DNA of 64,000 bases from Adineta ricciae (Eukaryota > Rotifera > Eurotatoria > Adinetida > Adinetidae). The notes under the pieces were generated by a model. It ran no database searches. It worked only from the letters and a program-made list of their open reading frames with translations, and was not told the origin of the DNA. The stretch spans positions 213,255-277,254 of the forward strand of contig CAJNOJ010000133.1 in the NCBI GenBank assembly GCA_905250025.1, read 5' to 3'. The translations under genes were made by a program, and so were the position numbers. Each line of letters begins with the position of its first letter. Positions within the stretch are counted from its first letter, which is position 1. This document shows positions 14,701 to 26,239 of this stretch, piece by piece.

Positions 14701-16300
14701 AGGAGAAAAACGGAAATTTTTTTCTTACATTGAACGTTCAATCGAAGCGATGTACTCAATGGATCATCTAACGCTTGATTGTTAACTTGACATATCAATT
14801 GTTGATTGTGGAAACGTTTCTCCAATGGCAGACGTAGTTCACTTGTATTCGGAGCAACAGTATAGAATGACGTATTGATTGGTATTTGGTTAATCAACCA
14901 AGTAAACGTCGGTAATGGATTGCCTCCTTGTGTTGTGCAAACAAATAATGCTAAACTACCTTCAACTAAAGTCTCATTTGATTGATATAGTTCCGGTTTG
15001 CTTGGACGTGCTAATAATAATAAAACAGCATGATAAAAAGAGCATTCTTCACTCGAGATATCGATGTATTTGTACAAGCATCGATGTCTATGGATTAGCC
15101 TTATCTCTATGGTCATTCTAATTCCTCTTCTTCATCTATCGATTATTTTTATTTCCGCTATTCGAGTTTTCTTTGTGCTCCCAAGATAATGATGTACATG
15201 ATTACTTCAAAGAATCGACAAAAAATGTTACATCAACAATTGAGAGTTTTGACCTTCATGTCCTTGATTAGAATCAGAAATCGAAACAATGAAGAACATG
15301 GTCAGACATCAATCATCGACTTGACCTTCATCTCTGCATCCCAAAGGGAAAAATAGGCGTCCCACTGTTTGTCTGTCGCGCATACATTCCATTAAATTCA
15401 GACACGGAAATCTACTCCGGATATTGTCGCACGTTCGTTTCAGAATGACTGACAAGGAGAGGGAAAATATAACCAAACAAATTTCGATGTTTCCTTTGAT
15501 GTTTTCTGTCTTTGAAAAGAGTAAAATACACATCGACTAATAATAATGTTTCTTTTCTTTTTTTTTCAATACAAAAGAAAAGAGGCAAACGACAATGTAT
15601 GTATGATTAGTGTTCATGTATTCGTGCTTGATCGGCTTCAATTTCACTATCATTCAATACACACCGATATGACCTTGTTCTTTTGTGTCTCACAATTGAG
15701 TTGAACATATACATATATATGTATATGTTTAAATTGAAAAATGAAAGTACTCGTTGCCTTAGGCTTTCAAAATGAATGCGCGTTAAAATCAAAGTCTCCT
15801 CTTCTACATACGCATGTGCGTACACACATACGGCTAAGATCGAATTTCGTCTGATCCTAAGACGACATGTGTATGTGTAGGATCAAGGTTGTATTTTTTT
15901 GTTACACGATCTTCTCTCGACTTACTTAGAACGGTTAATTCAATAGTCATGGATAAGGCTTGATCAAAATTTTGACATAAATATCGGCCACTATCATTTC
16001 CAGCAATGGTTTTAATGATTAAATCATATTTGCCAATGATCTCGTATTTTTGTTTATCACCTGAGATTTCCTGATTCACGGAAAGTACAACACCATCCTT
16101 TGACCTATCGAATAGCCGAAAGAGTGATTGATTTTCGTATTCAATTATCTTTGCTTACCACATGACTCGATCTCGATCGGTGAGACCGTCGAATCGACAT
16201 GAGAGAACCACATCTCGGCCTTGTTTTTCAGTAATTGCTCGTGTACTCAGCACGACTGATGCGTGCGAGCAAGCAATGTGAATAGTAAATAGTAAGGCTC
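11755..16300 (-). CDS. Kirrel/nephrin-like immunoglobulin cell-adhesion receptor
   Basis: Multi-exon gene read from about 16300 down to the stop at 11755-11757. The first exon seen (16300-16159) holds the end of a signal peptide and strand-B cysteine (VVLSCRFD). Exon 16104-15926 completes Ig1 (WSKDGVVL ... DSGRYLCQN). After a roughly 0.8-kb intron come further Ig domains: GSLALFVCTTQGG, RLTLDCQIQSNP with NDEGEYTCITSNAIG, KRLVLTCIVDAYP with DSGIYMCMAKN, and TKLECEIDSYPE with DYGLYTCNASNRLG. One FN3 domain follows (VPETPTNVNLTSVTYSTISLTW), then a membrane segment WIFILIASIIIVFFLILCG and a cytoplasmic tail. The end, YEVVV, is a hydrophobic C-terminus suited to PDZ binding. The Ig/FN3/TM order fits irre-module recognition molecules (Kirrel, nephrin). 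The ATG exon was not located. Confidence 0.85.
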
Positions 16301-16491
16301 CTGTAGAAAAGAAGAAAACAAATCAGATTAGAGGACAATCTTAATTGTAAGGCTTCTAGTCTCTTTATCGAAAAAAATCATCATAGGATGTGTCATTTTA
16401 ATTCGTTTGCACCCATATCTAAACATGGCTGATAGTTATCAATGCAAGTCTTGACTTCACACACATTGAAAGTGCTTTTTTCACTCATCAA
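16290..16491 (+). repeat. Left arm of inverted repeat (5' end of Ig-CAM gene)
   Basis: These 200 bases cover the start of the first seen Ig-CAM exon and its upstream flank. They recur in reverse complement at 17044-17238 with a few substitutions and one roughly 10-base deletion in the pyrimidine tract. The spacer is about 550 bases. Confidence 0.85.
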
Positions 16492-17043
16492 TTATTCAAG
16501 CGTAACCACTTTCATTTTTTTTGTCTTCTATCGACGAAATGTCAATCATCTTTTGTCTATCTCATTCTCTTTTGCATTTTTGAAATCAAATAGATCATCA
16601 TTATCTGCCCTATCGCCTAGACGCGTCAATAGGGGAAATGAAAACGAGATTGATCGTATTTTCTGCCTGTCAACTGAACGCACATTTGATTCATCTTGAT
16701 CAACGAAAGAAAAAGGAGACCAGTGCTCGAAACGGAAATCAGCTTTTTGTTCACGATAGAAGGAAAAACCAGAAATGTCTTCTTTTTTTTCATCAAATAC
16801 AAAGAGGAGGTCAAGACAGATGTGTTTGATTTAAGCAAACTTCTTGGTCACTCTTCTTAATTAACAATTGAGTAGGAGACAAACAACATACGAATGTCAG
16901 CAGATGAGTAAATGTTGATTCTCAAGAAGGGAGAAGGAGGAAATTCAACGCGCTTTCTTGTTCAATACAACATGATATTGATATCAATCGCACGAACAAG
17001 AGAAACGACAGACTTCGACCTAATTCAAATTGCATCGAAGAAT

Positions 17044-17238
17044 AGATGAGTGAAAAAAAAGCACTTTCAATGTGTGTGAAGTCAAGACTTGCATTGATAA
17101 CTATCAGCCATGTTTAGATATGGGTGCAAACGAATTAAAATGACACGTCCTATGATGATTTTTTTCGATAAAGAGACTAGAAGCCTTACAATTAAGATTG
17201 TTCTCTAATCTGATTTGTTTTCTACAGGAGTCTTACTA
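17044..17238 (-). repeat. Right arm of inverted repeat (duplicated Ig-CAM 5' flank)
   Basis: Reverse-complement copy of 16290-16491. It stops exactly at the single N at 17239, so the join to the next duplicated fragment may be an assembly seam. The copy includes the splice acceptor (TTTTCTACAG) and the first bases of the exon only. Confidence 0.85.
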
Positions 17239-17257
17239 NTCTTTTTCAATCATTCAG

Positions 17258-17338
17258 ATCTTTGTAGTTTATATCATCATTATCAAGACCTGTCTCGACG
17301 GGATGGTTACCTTGAATTTTATCGTCAAACAAGAAAAG
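17258..17338 (+). pseudogene. Truncated inverted duplicate of a TMEM192 exon
   Basis: The bases right after the N carry a CAG acceptor and then the same coding exon as TMEM192 exon 4 (19387-19274), but on the opposite strand. It translates to HHYQDLSRRDGYLEFYRQTR like the intact gene, with only synonymous changes in that stretch. The match stops before the exon's donor site, so the fragment cannot splice onward and is non-functional by itself. About 5 of roughly 85 aligned bases differ from the intact exon. Confidence 0.8.
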
Positions 17339-18723
17339 TTTCTAAATGAGTGAACACACATCTACAAAACACCTGTGAGATAATCCCAGGTGTTACACAG
17401 ACTGTTTTTACGCTTTTCCTCACATACATTCGATCGATTGCATAAGATACAATGCATATCTTGATGAATGATCGAAAAATTCATCATTACATTTCACCTT
17501 GAAAAATAATTATTTGTTACGGATATCGACGAAGAAGTGATTAACTTTCTCTGGTTGTGTGTGTATAGCACAGCATGTGGCATCATAATCATTTCCATAA
17601 AAAAAATTGACTGAAAGAAAGGAAAAGTCATCCTCGGCACGCCGTTTTAATTATAGACTGTACAGTTTTTTTCATCATCATATCCGGATTCATTTTTCGC
17701 CTTCTTTTTTGTGTCTAGTGACGACGCCGCCGCCAACTGAGTGATTGAGATGGTGTCATTTCCTCGTGCAAATTATTACTCATATATTTGTATAGAGTGT
17801 TTAAGTCTATTGAATAAAAGATTAAACCGTCCTCGATTCCGTCATCACCAAACAGAAAAATGGATGAGATCAAAACGTCGTCATGATGCGCAGAGACATT
17901 AACAATATACGGAGAAAATTGAATCGAAGAAGAAAGAAGGAGGAGCAGTAGTGAGAAAAGGATCAGATGGATAAATATGTTTATTTATATTCATCAAGGG
18001 CGTTTCTCATCAACTGGAAACGCGCGTTGCGTCAAATCTATTGTTTATTTTTTTATTAAACCATTCACGTACATCGTTCAACATATTGGTTAATGTAAAA
18101 GGCGGATCTATATCTGGCATGAACACACACGCACATATACGAAGCAATAAGAAATTCAATTGTAATATATAATGAATATCAATTAGCTACATTGAACATC
18201 TCGTCTGATTTCCGTTAGATAGTGATCCGCCTTTCACATTGATATTCAACTCCAGAGATTCGCCTGACCGTCTCTTGTTCATTTGATTCGATTAACAACG
18301 CTGAATTTGTATGTTTGACACAATATCCTACATAATCAAAGATTCCGTTGTCCAATGTCCGAAAGTTTGCTTCTAGTCAATGCAATTCCATCGAGCTTTT
18401 CTATCAATGCGCAATATGACTAACAAAGTTGATCTGCATAATATTGTATAGAATGATGACAGCGACAGACAGACAGTCGGCCAGATATATGATGATGACA
18501 AATTTACTATTACTCATCATGAAATGGATCAGTGATTGAGCATGCAATGTGCGAATTCATTAACAATCTTTTCTCGACTGTATACATTAATAAAAATACA
18601 TTTTGTGAATTAATTTGATCAAAGTCTACATTCATGGATAGTTTATTGCTTTTTCAAGAATGCCAAATTATATCACAGAAGAATCAGAAAAAGGAACTAT
18701 GAATTACTCGAACGAATTTAAAG

Positions 18724-19939
18724 TTAACGATTAGATATACCTTGTTGAAAGTCAACTCGTTGTTTGTGTTGAAGAACCAGACGGCCGAGTTGTTCGTTAC
18801 GTTCACGTAAATACCGGATTAAATCGGCTTGTTTTTCCAAAACATTCTCGCGATAACTCTCGTCACTAGAACGAAACAATGCGTTTTCATCAAATCATAA
18901 TCGAGTATGAACAAACCGAAAACCAATTTCATTTGCTGCTGTTTGCGAAGTGACGAAACTTGAAAGGAGATCTTCTTGCGTCGCATCAGGACGTGCACGG
19001 CGTTTATTAAATTTCAACGTGAGGACTACAATTCAAAAATATTAGTTTCGCCATACGTGGTCTAATGTCTTACCGAGATACCAAAGCAGAGCGCCCAATA
19101 TAACAAGCACCTCAAGAGAAGTAAGTAGTACTAAGAAATACCATGGATATAATTTCCAATTCAAATGAAAAAGTGAGTCACGATAGGATCCGAGTAGTTC
19201 AATTAGAGCAACAAGAATTGCATTACCTAAAAGAGAGGATTTGTTTTTCAAACTAGTAGAAAGATACAAGTACCAATCGATATAATAAATAAAGGTGTAC
19301 GTCTTAGATTTCTTGTTTGACGGTAGAATTCGAGGTAACCATCCCGTCGAGACAGGTCTTGATAATGATGATATAAACTACAAAGATCTTAATGATCAAA
19401 AAACAACAACAGGTTTCAATAACATTCACGAACCGATCAAAAGCAAGACTAACGATGTAACCACCTGCATGAATGTATAATGCAATATTATAACCTGAAT
19501 GATTATTACATCTTCCTATTGTATCATTATGTAGAGGATCAGGACATATTATTGCCGGGAAGAGGACAATGCCTGTGATAAATGCAATCTAGATCGAGAA
19601 TGTTCAAATTATCATTGAGAGAGAAAATGGTCAATTTACAGTCAAAAGTATGTGTAAGATAATGAAGCCAGTTGTTTTTATCGGTCGATAAGGTGGTTCT
19701 AGATGATCAATAAGTGGTGTATTCTCACGTGTAGTTTCGTCAGCACCCGTAAATGACCGATCATCGAAAGACATACCCTGATGAGAGAAAATTTAGAATC
19801 ACAATGAATAGCACAGCTCTGCTATTATGGAGCAAAAATGAAATTGATGCAATCGGTAATCAGAGCAAGATGTCTGTGAAATCATCGAGCATAAACTCAC
19901 TCCTCCACTGCGTCCGTGTTGGGTATTTAGGCTAACCAT
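18724..19939 (-). CDS. TMEM192: Transmembrane protein 192 (lysosomal/late endosomal)
   Basis: Seven exons (19939-19901, 19777-19640, 19588-19465, 19387-19274, 19226-19074, 19025-18917, 18865-18724) sum to 819 nt, or 272 aa; human TMEM192 is about the same length. The N-terminus is polar (TRENTPLIDHLEPPYRPIK). Four hydrophobic segments follow: TGFIILHILLT joined to IAFITGIVLFP, YNIALYIHA, TPLFIISIGNAILVALIELL and YPWYFLVLLTSLEVLVILGA. The loop YHHYQDLSRRDGYLEFYR and the C-terminal coiled segment VLEKQADLIRYLRERNEQLG match the family. TMEM192 is a homodimeric protein of lysosome and late endosome membranes; its molecular function is poorly known. All exon phases agree. Confidence 0.9.
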
Positions 19940-20414
19940 CTGAAAAGAACTGTTGAGTAGTAGGAAAAATGCATAGATTCGCCGTGTGTGTGTGTGTTTT
20001 TTTCTTCTTCTTCTCATCACAATCGATTCAATACAACAACAACAACAACAACAAGCAAAACAAAAAGAGGGAAAAGTTATTGACGTCGTTTATATTATCA
20101 TAAGGAGAAAAAAATAATTAATAAAGACTAATTGTATACGAAGAAAATAAATCGCAACAATTTCGCGTGTTTTGATTAGTAGTTTAAGATATGATTAATC
20201 GAGAAAAAACGAACGAACGATCCGTACTGCCTGACTAGACAAGCAGTCTCACTGTGTATGTGGTTTAAGTTGTTTGAATGGAAGGGAGAGAGAGAGAGCG
20301 AGAGAAAAGAAACATGATCGATTTCTGTGAGGTTCATCAATGTGAGAAAGCAAGAAAAAAAGAACAAGTGCTTGAAGCTTATTATCTAGAAGTTTTGTTC
20401 GAATTTCTCAAATA
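19940..20414. other. Short intergenic, low-complexity sequence
   Basis: Between AGFG and TMEM192 (same strand). It holds a GT run at 19984-19997, an (AAC)n run at about 20034-20055 and a GA-rich stretch near 20285. No gene was seen. Confidence 0.6.
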
Positions 20415-22557
20415 TTAAAGAAATGGGTTAGTTGAATTAGCCCGTGGCTTGCCGAATTGATTGGGTAACTGTTGAGCTGCTGGTTGTTGTTGTTGAGCAA
20501 TATTCTAGAATAGATAAACGCAAGTAGATCAATGGAATCGTGTTTGACGGAGGTGTTCCTACCAGAAATGGATTCGGCTGATTAGTAGGTGGCATAGCAA
20601 AGAAATTTGATGAATCTACAAATAAATAGAATAGATTTGTTTGATGAGAATGGATGGATCTCACTGGTTGCGAATGATGGTTGACCAAATGGATTTGAAG
20701 GAGGAGGAAATTGTGGTGGAAATTGTTGAGACGAAAATATATTGGCTTGTTGCGGTTGCTGAAGAGGAAATGTTGGGAGTGTACTTGTGGAGGACGAAGA
20801 TATTTGTGGAGTAGATGAATAAGTCGTATTACCAAATAGAGAATTATTTGGACCCGATGAAGACGACGTTCGATAACCTAGGAGAAGGATGAGAATAAAG
20901 TGATTAGAAATGCATTCGTTCGTATAGTATGCATGATTTCTCACCACCATTCGCTGTGTTTCCGAAAATTGAAGACTGTTGATCTTGTAAAGTATTTTGT
21001 GAGCTGAATAATTCTGAAAGTGCAGCATATTTATCCGCCTAGAATGGCAATTTTACAACAGATATGGGAAAGAGAAATGACTGACTGGTTCCGGTGGTGG
21101 ATGAGCGAAGTTATTGGCCGGCATTGACATCGTATTTGTTGCAGGTGTGTTATTAACCATTGTTGTTGGATGATTAGTTGTTTCCACAAATGCTCCCCAG
21201 TTCGTATCATTGGATGATGTTGTATTTGTTTGAGGAAATGGGTGTTCTATAGAAAGTGAACACTGATAATTAAAAGTATTATTATAAGCAAAGTGTCTAC
21301 CAGGAAAGAAGTTCTTGGTCGGTGATGTATTAGCTACCGGTGATATCGAAGATTGCAAGAAATCGTCGAACAGTGCTAAATACATTCATAGAGTAATATT
21401 CTTATTCAAATAGTGAAGAGAACCGTTCTTTCGCGTATGTGTATTGCAACACAGAATAGAATAAAAGTATCGAAAATGTCAACTGCAGGTTATGCTATAT
21501 TGAATATATTAATTAAACCTACATGTTGGAGATATGGTGTTTGCAGGAGTAGTAATTGGCACATCAAATACCAGCATCGGTGGTTGAGTTGATGTGACTG
21601 ATGGAACACGATTTGTCTAATCAAGTGAATCACAATAGTTGCATAAATGAAAAATCGTAGCAATAAACTAACCCGTGCAGTGTTTGTTGGCACGGTTGAT
21701 GCTGGTTCAGGTGGCGATTTGATTGTATTTGTTATTGTATGTGCATGCGGAATATTTGATGAAGATTTAGTATTATTTGCAGCTGGTGTTGCTTTATCGA
21801 GATTGGCTTCGGTTTCAGCTTTTACCTTTTGTTTCATTGCATCGGTTGGTTCGACATACCATCTATAGGAGAGAATTTTACGAACAAAAGTCAGAGATGG
21901 TTGATTCTAACCGTTTTCTTTCATATTTTTGAGAGAGAAATTCTTTAAAGCGTTCCGTATCTTTCGGATCCGGTGAAAATCCAGCATTGGCATCATATAA
22001 ACCAAGATATACCATTTTATTCAACTAAATCAGCAAAATTATTCAATATTCTATAATCGAACAAATTACCTGATTGCCACGAGATTTCATAAATTCAACT
22101 TCATCCTGAGTAAATGTTGACATATTAATTGATTTGACACGATGCGGAGGGTTTAGTCCTCGTCTAAAAATACATTCATTTCAAGCTTTTCTCCTCATCA
22201 ATTAAAAAAAATGCTCTTAAATAATTCATTGACATTAGTCAGATTAATGTCTATTTAATAATTTCATATGATCTGTTCGAGAGACAACGCGGCCTTCATT
22301 TGTTCCTTTCAAATCTAATTTACTTACAAAAGACCACTGCATGCTGTACAAACGAAACTGCCAACAGTTACACTAGAAAAAAAGACACATGCTAACGATC
22401 ATTTCAATACTTTGAAATCAACATACTCGACATAGGTTGGTCCTTTTGAATTACAATCAAAACATTGTTTATTCAATGGTAATGATGCCAAATCACGAAT
22501 CATTTGAACGTACTTTTCTTCCTGACGTTTGTTTTTTGCTGTGGAACTGCCTGCCAT
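20415..22557 (-). CDS. AGFG1: Arf-GAP domain and FG/NPF-repeat protein (AGFG1/2-like)
   Basis: Multi-exon gene starting at ATG 22557 with MAGSSTAKNKRQEEKYVQMI. The Arf-GAP zinc finger is recognisable: CFDCNSKGPTYV, VTVGSFVCTACSG and LRGLNPPHRVKSINM, then QDEVEFMKSRGN, YLGLYDANAGFSPDP and EFLSQKYERKRWYVEP. The second half is low-complexity Ser/Thr/Pro/Asn/Gln with ADKYAALSELFSS and several NPF motifs (SNPFG, PNPFL). It ends in STNPFL, the same terminal motif as animal AGFG1. NPF motifs bind EH-domain proteins such as EPS15, and AGFG acts in clathrin-mediated sorting of VAMP7 and in RNA trafficking. Vertebrates have two paralogues, so AGFG1 versus AGFG2 is not settled. Confidence 0.9.
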
Positions 22558-23285
22558 TATTTAAATGAACAAGATATACTGTTTTCAAGAATCTAAAGTA
22601 AATAAATGATGATCAACTGTCACCCTTCTGTTTCTACGATCAAAACTCAATATCAATTCAAAGCTTTTGTTTAAATTTATAGATAAGAGTGCCGATATCA
22701 AAAACACCATTTTTATTTTATAAAAACATGCTAAAATGGAACTAGTAATCAAAGACAGAACGAACTCTTGCATTCTCCTCCTTTTTAAACTACCGAAACA
22801 ACAAGCGAACGACCAACCAACCCAACCCGATAAAGAATGAAGCAGAGCAGACGATGATTCATCACATATGAATAACGATTGGTAAGTTTCATCAATCAAT
22901 GATGATTAGCCAATGTATAGACTCCTGTTCTTACAAAGAAATGACTTCGGTTTTTCAACGTTTATTCTACGCTTTCCATGTAATGCTTGTTCAGTCACAA
23001 GAAATCATACCATGAAATAGATGTCACTTTGCTATATGTAAATGAACGTCTATCCACAATGCATCCGATCCATTTTGCAATATCGGGAAAACTGTCTGGG
23101 CATGAAATATGGTGAGCACGCGAGATCTAGTGATATTCACAGATGAAATTAGCTTTAGTATTTCAATTGCTCGAGAAGCATAAAGGAACAAAAGACGATC
23201 GATTTTATCGTATTATTATCAGATGAACTAAAAACTGAAGTTTTTAGACTTGAAGGTTTTATTCATCGATGATGATGTTTTTGGT
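22558..23285. other. Intergenic, no gene seen
   Basis: About 730 bases between the serine protease 3' end and the AGFG start (both on the minus strand). It should contain the AGFG promoter. No conserved motif or open frame was recognised. Confidence 0.6.
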
Positions 23286-24544
23286 TCATGCTGCCCGATT
23301 CGCCACCATACGGATCCAATCGATGTAGGCTGAAGTTTTTGTAAATACTGTGGGGAATGCACGTCTTCCACAGCCAATAGCATAACTAACGACCCCAGCA
23401 ACGTACCAACGACCATTCTTTGAATATAACAGACCACCTCCACTATCTCCTTGGCATGATCTAAAGAATAGAATATGAAATAATGAGACTTATGCCTCCA
23501 CGAGAAGCAAACCCATGATCTTTGTCAACAGGACCATTCGGAGCGGTACAAATTTGCTTTTGTGGATCATAGGCAAAGTACATCGAACAATCCGAGATTA
23601 CGCGAAGTCGAGCTTGAAGGAGAACGGGACTTCCACTCTCCTTTACGTTATATATTGTATTTCCCCAGCCAGCCACGTAGACAGTTGAATCCAATGGTGG
23701 TTCAACAATCTAAATACATCAATATTCATACAATGGAAGAAAAAAAAACAGATTGATTCGTATATCTACGAACATTATCGACAAGACAGATAGGCTGAAT
23801 TTCTTTTGTGAATTGAATCGGTGTAGCTAGTTTGATGATACCAATATCGTCTGTAGAACGATATTCATCATAGTTTGGATGTAAGATCAATTTTGCAATA
23901 CGTATCAGTTGACCCGATGACGAACGATCATGTGCGCCAACACGAACGAAATAATTGCCGAGATCATTCGAATAATCCAGACAATGTGCTGCCGTCAAGA
24001 CATTCAGTTCATCAATGATCACTCCACCACAATCGTGACTGCCTTTATATTGTAATGAAACAGCCCATGGAAATGAATGTGCTTTCGCCTGAAGACCATT
24101 TACAATTCGAGCAGATGCATGTAGATATGGTGAATAAAATGTCTGACCACATTGCGATCCAGCAACAGAAGTTACAGATTGGCAACAAAAACGTACTTTG
24201 TAATCAGGACAAGGCGACGAGCGAGAACCACTACAGAAAAGACCATCACGATTAATCAATGTTTGGTATGCGCCAGAGGGGTTCGTACTTGGCCGAACTA
24301 CAGCGTGCTCAACATTTAAGACTGTATCACACTGAACTGAATTTCCGTATAATTGTCGAATGGTGACAAGATCTTCAACATCGTATCCATTATTGAGCGA
24401 TGGATTCTGCGTATTGAACCATGAAGTCCAACTAGCTTGAGTTAGATCACATTTTGTATCCGAAAATATCGATTGTTCTTGGCCGGCAAAAACATTCGAT
24501 GATAAAAGTATCAGATTGATGAGAATTACAATCAATGGCATCAT
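23286..24544 (-). CDS. Secreted WxxW-domain S1 serine protease
   Basis: The start is MMPLIVILINLILLSSNVFA, a good signal peptide (ATG 24544). Residues about 30-115 form a Cys-rich WxxW module of mucin-2 type: WTSWFN, then GYDVEDLV, and CPDYKVRFCC at the end. A trypsin fold then begins at the activation site RIVNGLQAKAHSFPWAVSL. The triad is complete: LTAAHC (His), DDIGIIKL (Asp), CQGDSGGG (Ser). The residue six before the active Ser appears to be Gly (HGSCQGDSGG), not Asp, so Lys/Arg specificity is not expected. GDSGG is followed by Gly instead of Pro. Three exons join in frame, the last giving IGCGRRAFPTVFTK and YIDWIRMVA. Likely extracellular, perhaps digestive or mucus-associated (inference). 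Confidence 0.88.
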
Positions 24545-26239
24545 TGTCGTTCTTTTCGAAGGCACCAATTGATATTGGGAAAGGGCTTTCGGAGGAAATC
24601 ATCATATAAGTACTCTATTTTTTCATTTCTTTTTCTCGACAGATTATTTTGCTGTAATTTGTCCCTTTAGCTATATGCATTGATGAAATATAATATCGAA
24701 AACAATCAGAAATGGAGATTAAATTCAAGAAATCGAAATGCAAAGTATGAAGACGTCACGACAGAGGTTTAAACATATGATACTTTCATTTTCATTTCTC
24801 TGGAAATATGTCATGCCTGTACGCGACTAGCTGTTCAATGTACACATACTTCATTCAGAAGATGATTTCGAACTCGTACATACACTCTTGTACTTATTAA
24901 CACGATTCATATTTTTTATTTGAGAGGATACAAAAGAGCGTCATCAATGTAGACACATCACTTTATTATCAACAAATATTTGGAGAGTGTGCGTCCGTAT
25001 ATACCTGATCGTTTCGTCATTGATTGATTTACGTAAATAGACGATACTTGATAAATTCGAAGCATTCTTATTATTAATAGATTCAGATAGCAGTCATTTG
25101 CGAACAAAATTTTGTGGTAGAAAGTGCTTAGTTTTCTCTTCACATCTGATCGAATCATGTTGAACAAAAAGAACATAAGTCAATTTTCTATGATTAATGC
25201 ATGAGCATTAGTAATCTAGATGATTATTCTCTTTTTTTTCTATCTTTTATGATTGATATAGTTTTTGCCAATGAAGGAGTCAAAATTTTCCGATGCGTAT
25301 AAAACCATGATTGTATTCGAGCAAATGATATATTTATAAGGTATTCATTAGTCTAATTGCTAGTCATTGGTCGACTTTTGCCACACTTTTCACATCATAT
25401 GCCTTCATCGATATATGTATCTTACAGGCCATTCTGTCTCGAAATGCGCTACAATCATTCTTGTAACGTGTAACATTTCTCCTTCGATCGAAACCATGAA
25501 AAATGCGTAAAATAGTCAGTGTCCTTTTCTCGCTGTCTTTTCTACCTAATGAAGTATACACATATGACTCAGAACTTAATTGAATACGACGGTGGAGTTC
25601 TGCTCGTGTAGGAAAACGTGCTGTTTGTTTTCCTTTTTTCACACACATTACTTGTATTATGGTGAGGAAAAGTGACGTCAGGAAAGGTAACATATAGATT
25701 ATTTGAAATACCCATATTCCCTCATCTTACGTTATATCTATGATTGTATACAAATCACTTCTGAATCAGAAATTTGTCTTTCTTTCAAAGAATTCGATAT
25801 AAAAACAGTAGCAACGATGCACTTTTTCATACTAACAATTGCATTCGAGTTAACTTCGCTACGACGACATTTACGATGAATCATCCATTGCGTTTCAACA
25901 CTACACCATAGAGAGAAGGAACAGAACAGCCGAGAAGAAGAGAGAACCTATGTAAAAAGTTATATAGTTGACGATGTCTTTCGTCGCTGACTCATTTTGC
26001 TAACACAACACATAAACTGAGTGAATGACACGAAATAAAAACCGGTTTTGTTCTCATTTTTAATCCAAAACAAGTCGAGTCGATTGGAGATATGTTGCGT
26101 TGCTGATGTCTAGCGGCCAAAGGTCATAGATTTATTCATTGCATCTACCGATCGATTAGCCTTTTTCCTTCCTATACTTTTCTATATTCTAGATCACTCT
26201 CTTTGTCGTCTTCTTTTTCTTTTTCTTTCCTATTCGTTC
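24545..26239. other. Divergent intergenic region, no gene seen
   Basis: About 1.7 kb between the divergent protease (-) and phosphatase (+) genes. A CT-rich tract at 26160-26230 lies immediately before the phosphatase start. Short frames on both strands show no recognisable product. Confidence 0.6.

Larger units (their letters stand above)
16301..18723. other. Intergenic region with rearranged gene fragments
   Basis: This region contains the 5' flank of the Ig-CAM gene (16301-16491), its inverted copy at 17044-17238, a single undetermined base at 17239 and an inverted TMEM192 exon copy at 17258-17336. From 17340 to 18723 no gene, RNA or repeat was recognised. Confidence 0.6.

Noticed and set aside
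16290-17238. A functional hairpin RNA from the 200-bp inverted repeat
   Set aside because: The arms match part of a coding gene's 5' end and stop at an N; duplication or misassembly is simpler than a hairpin RNA locus.
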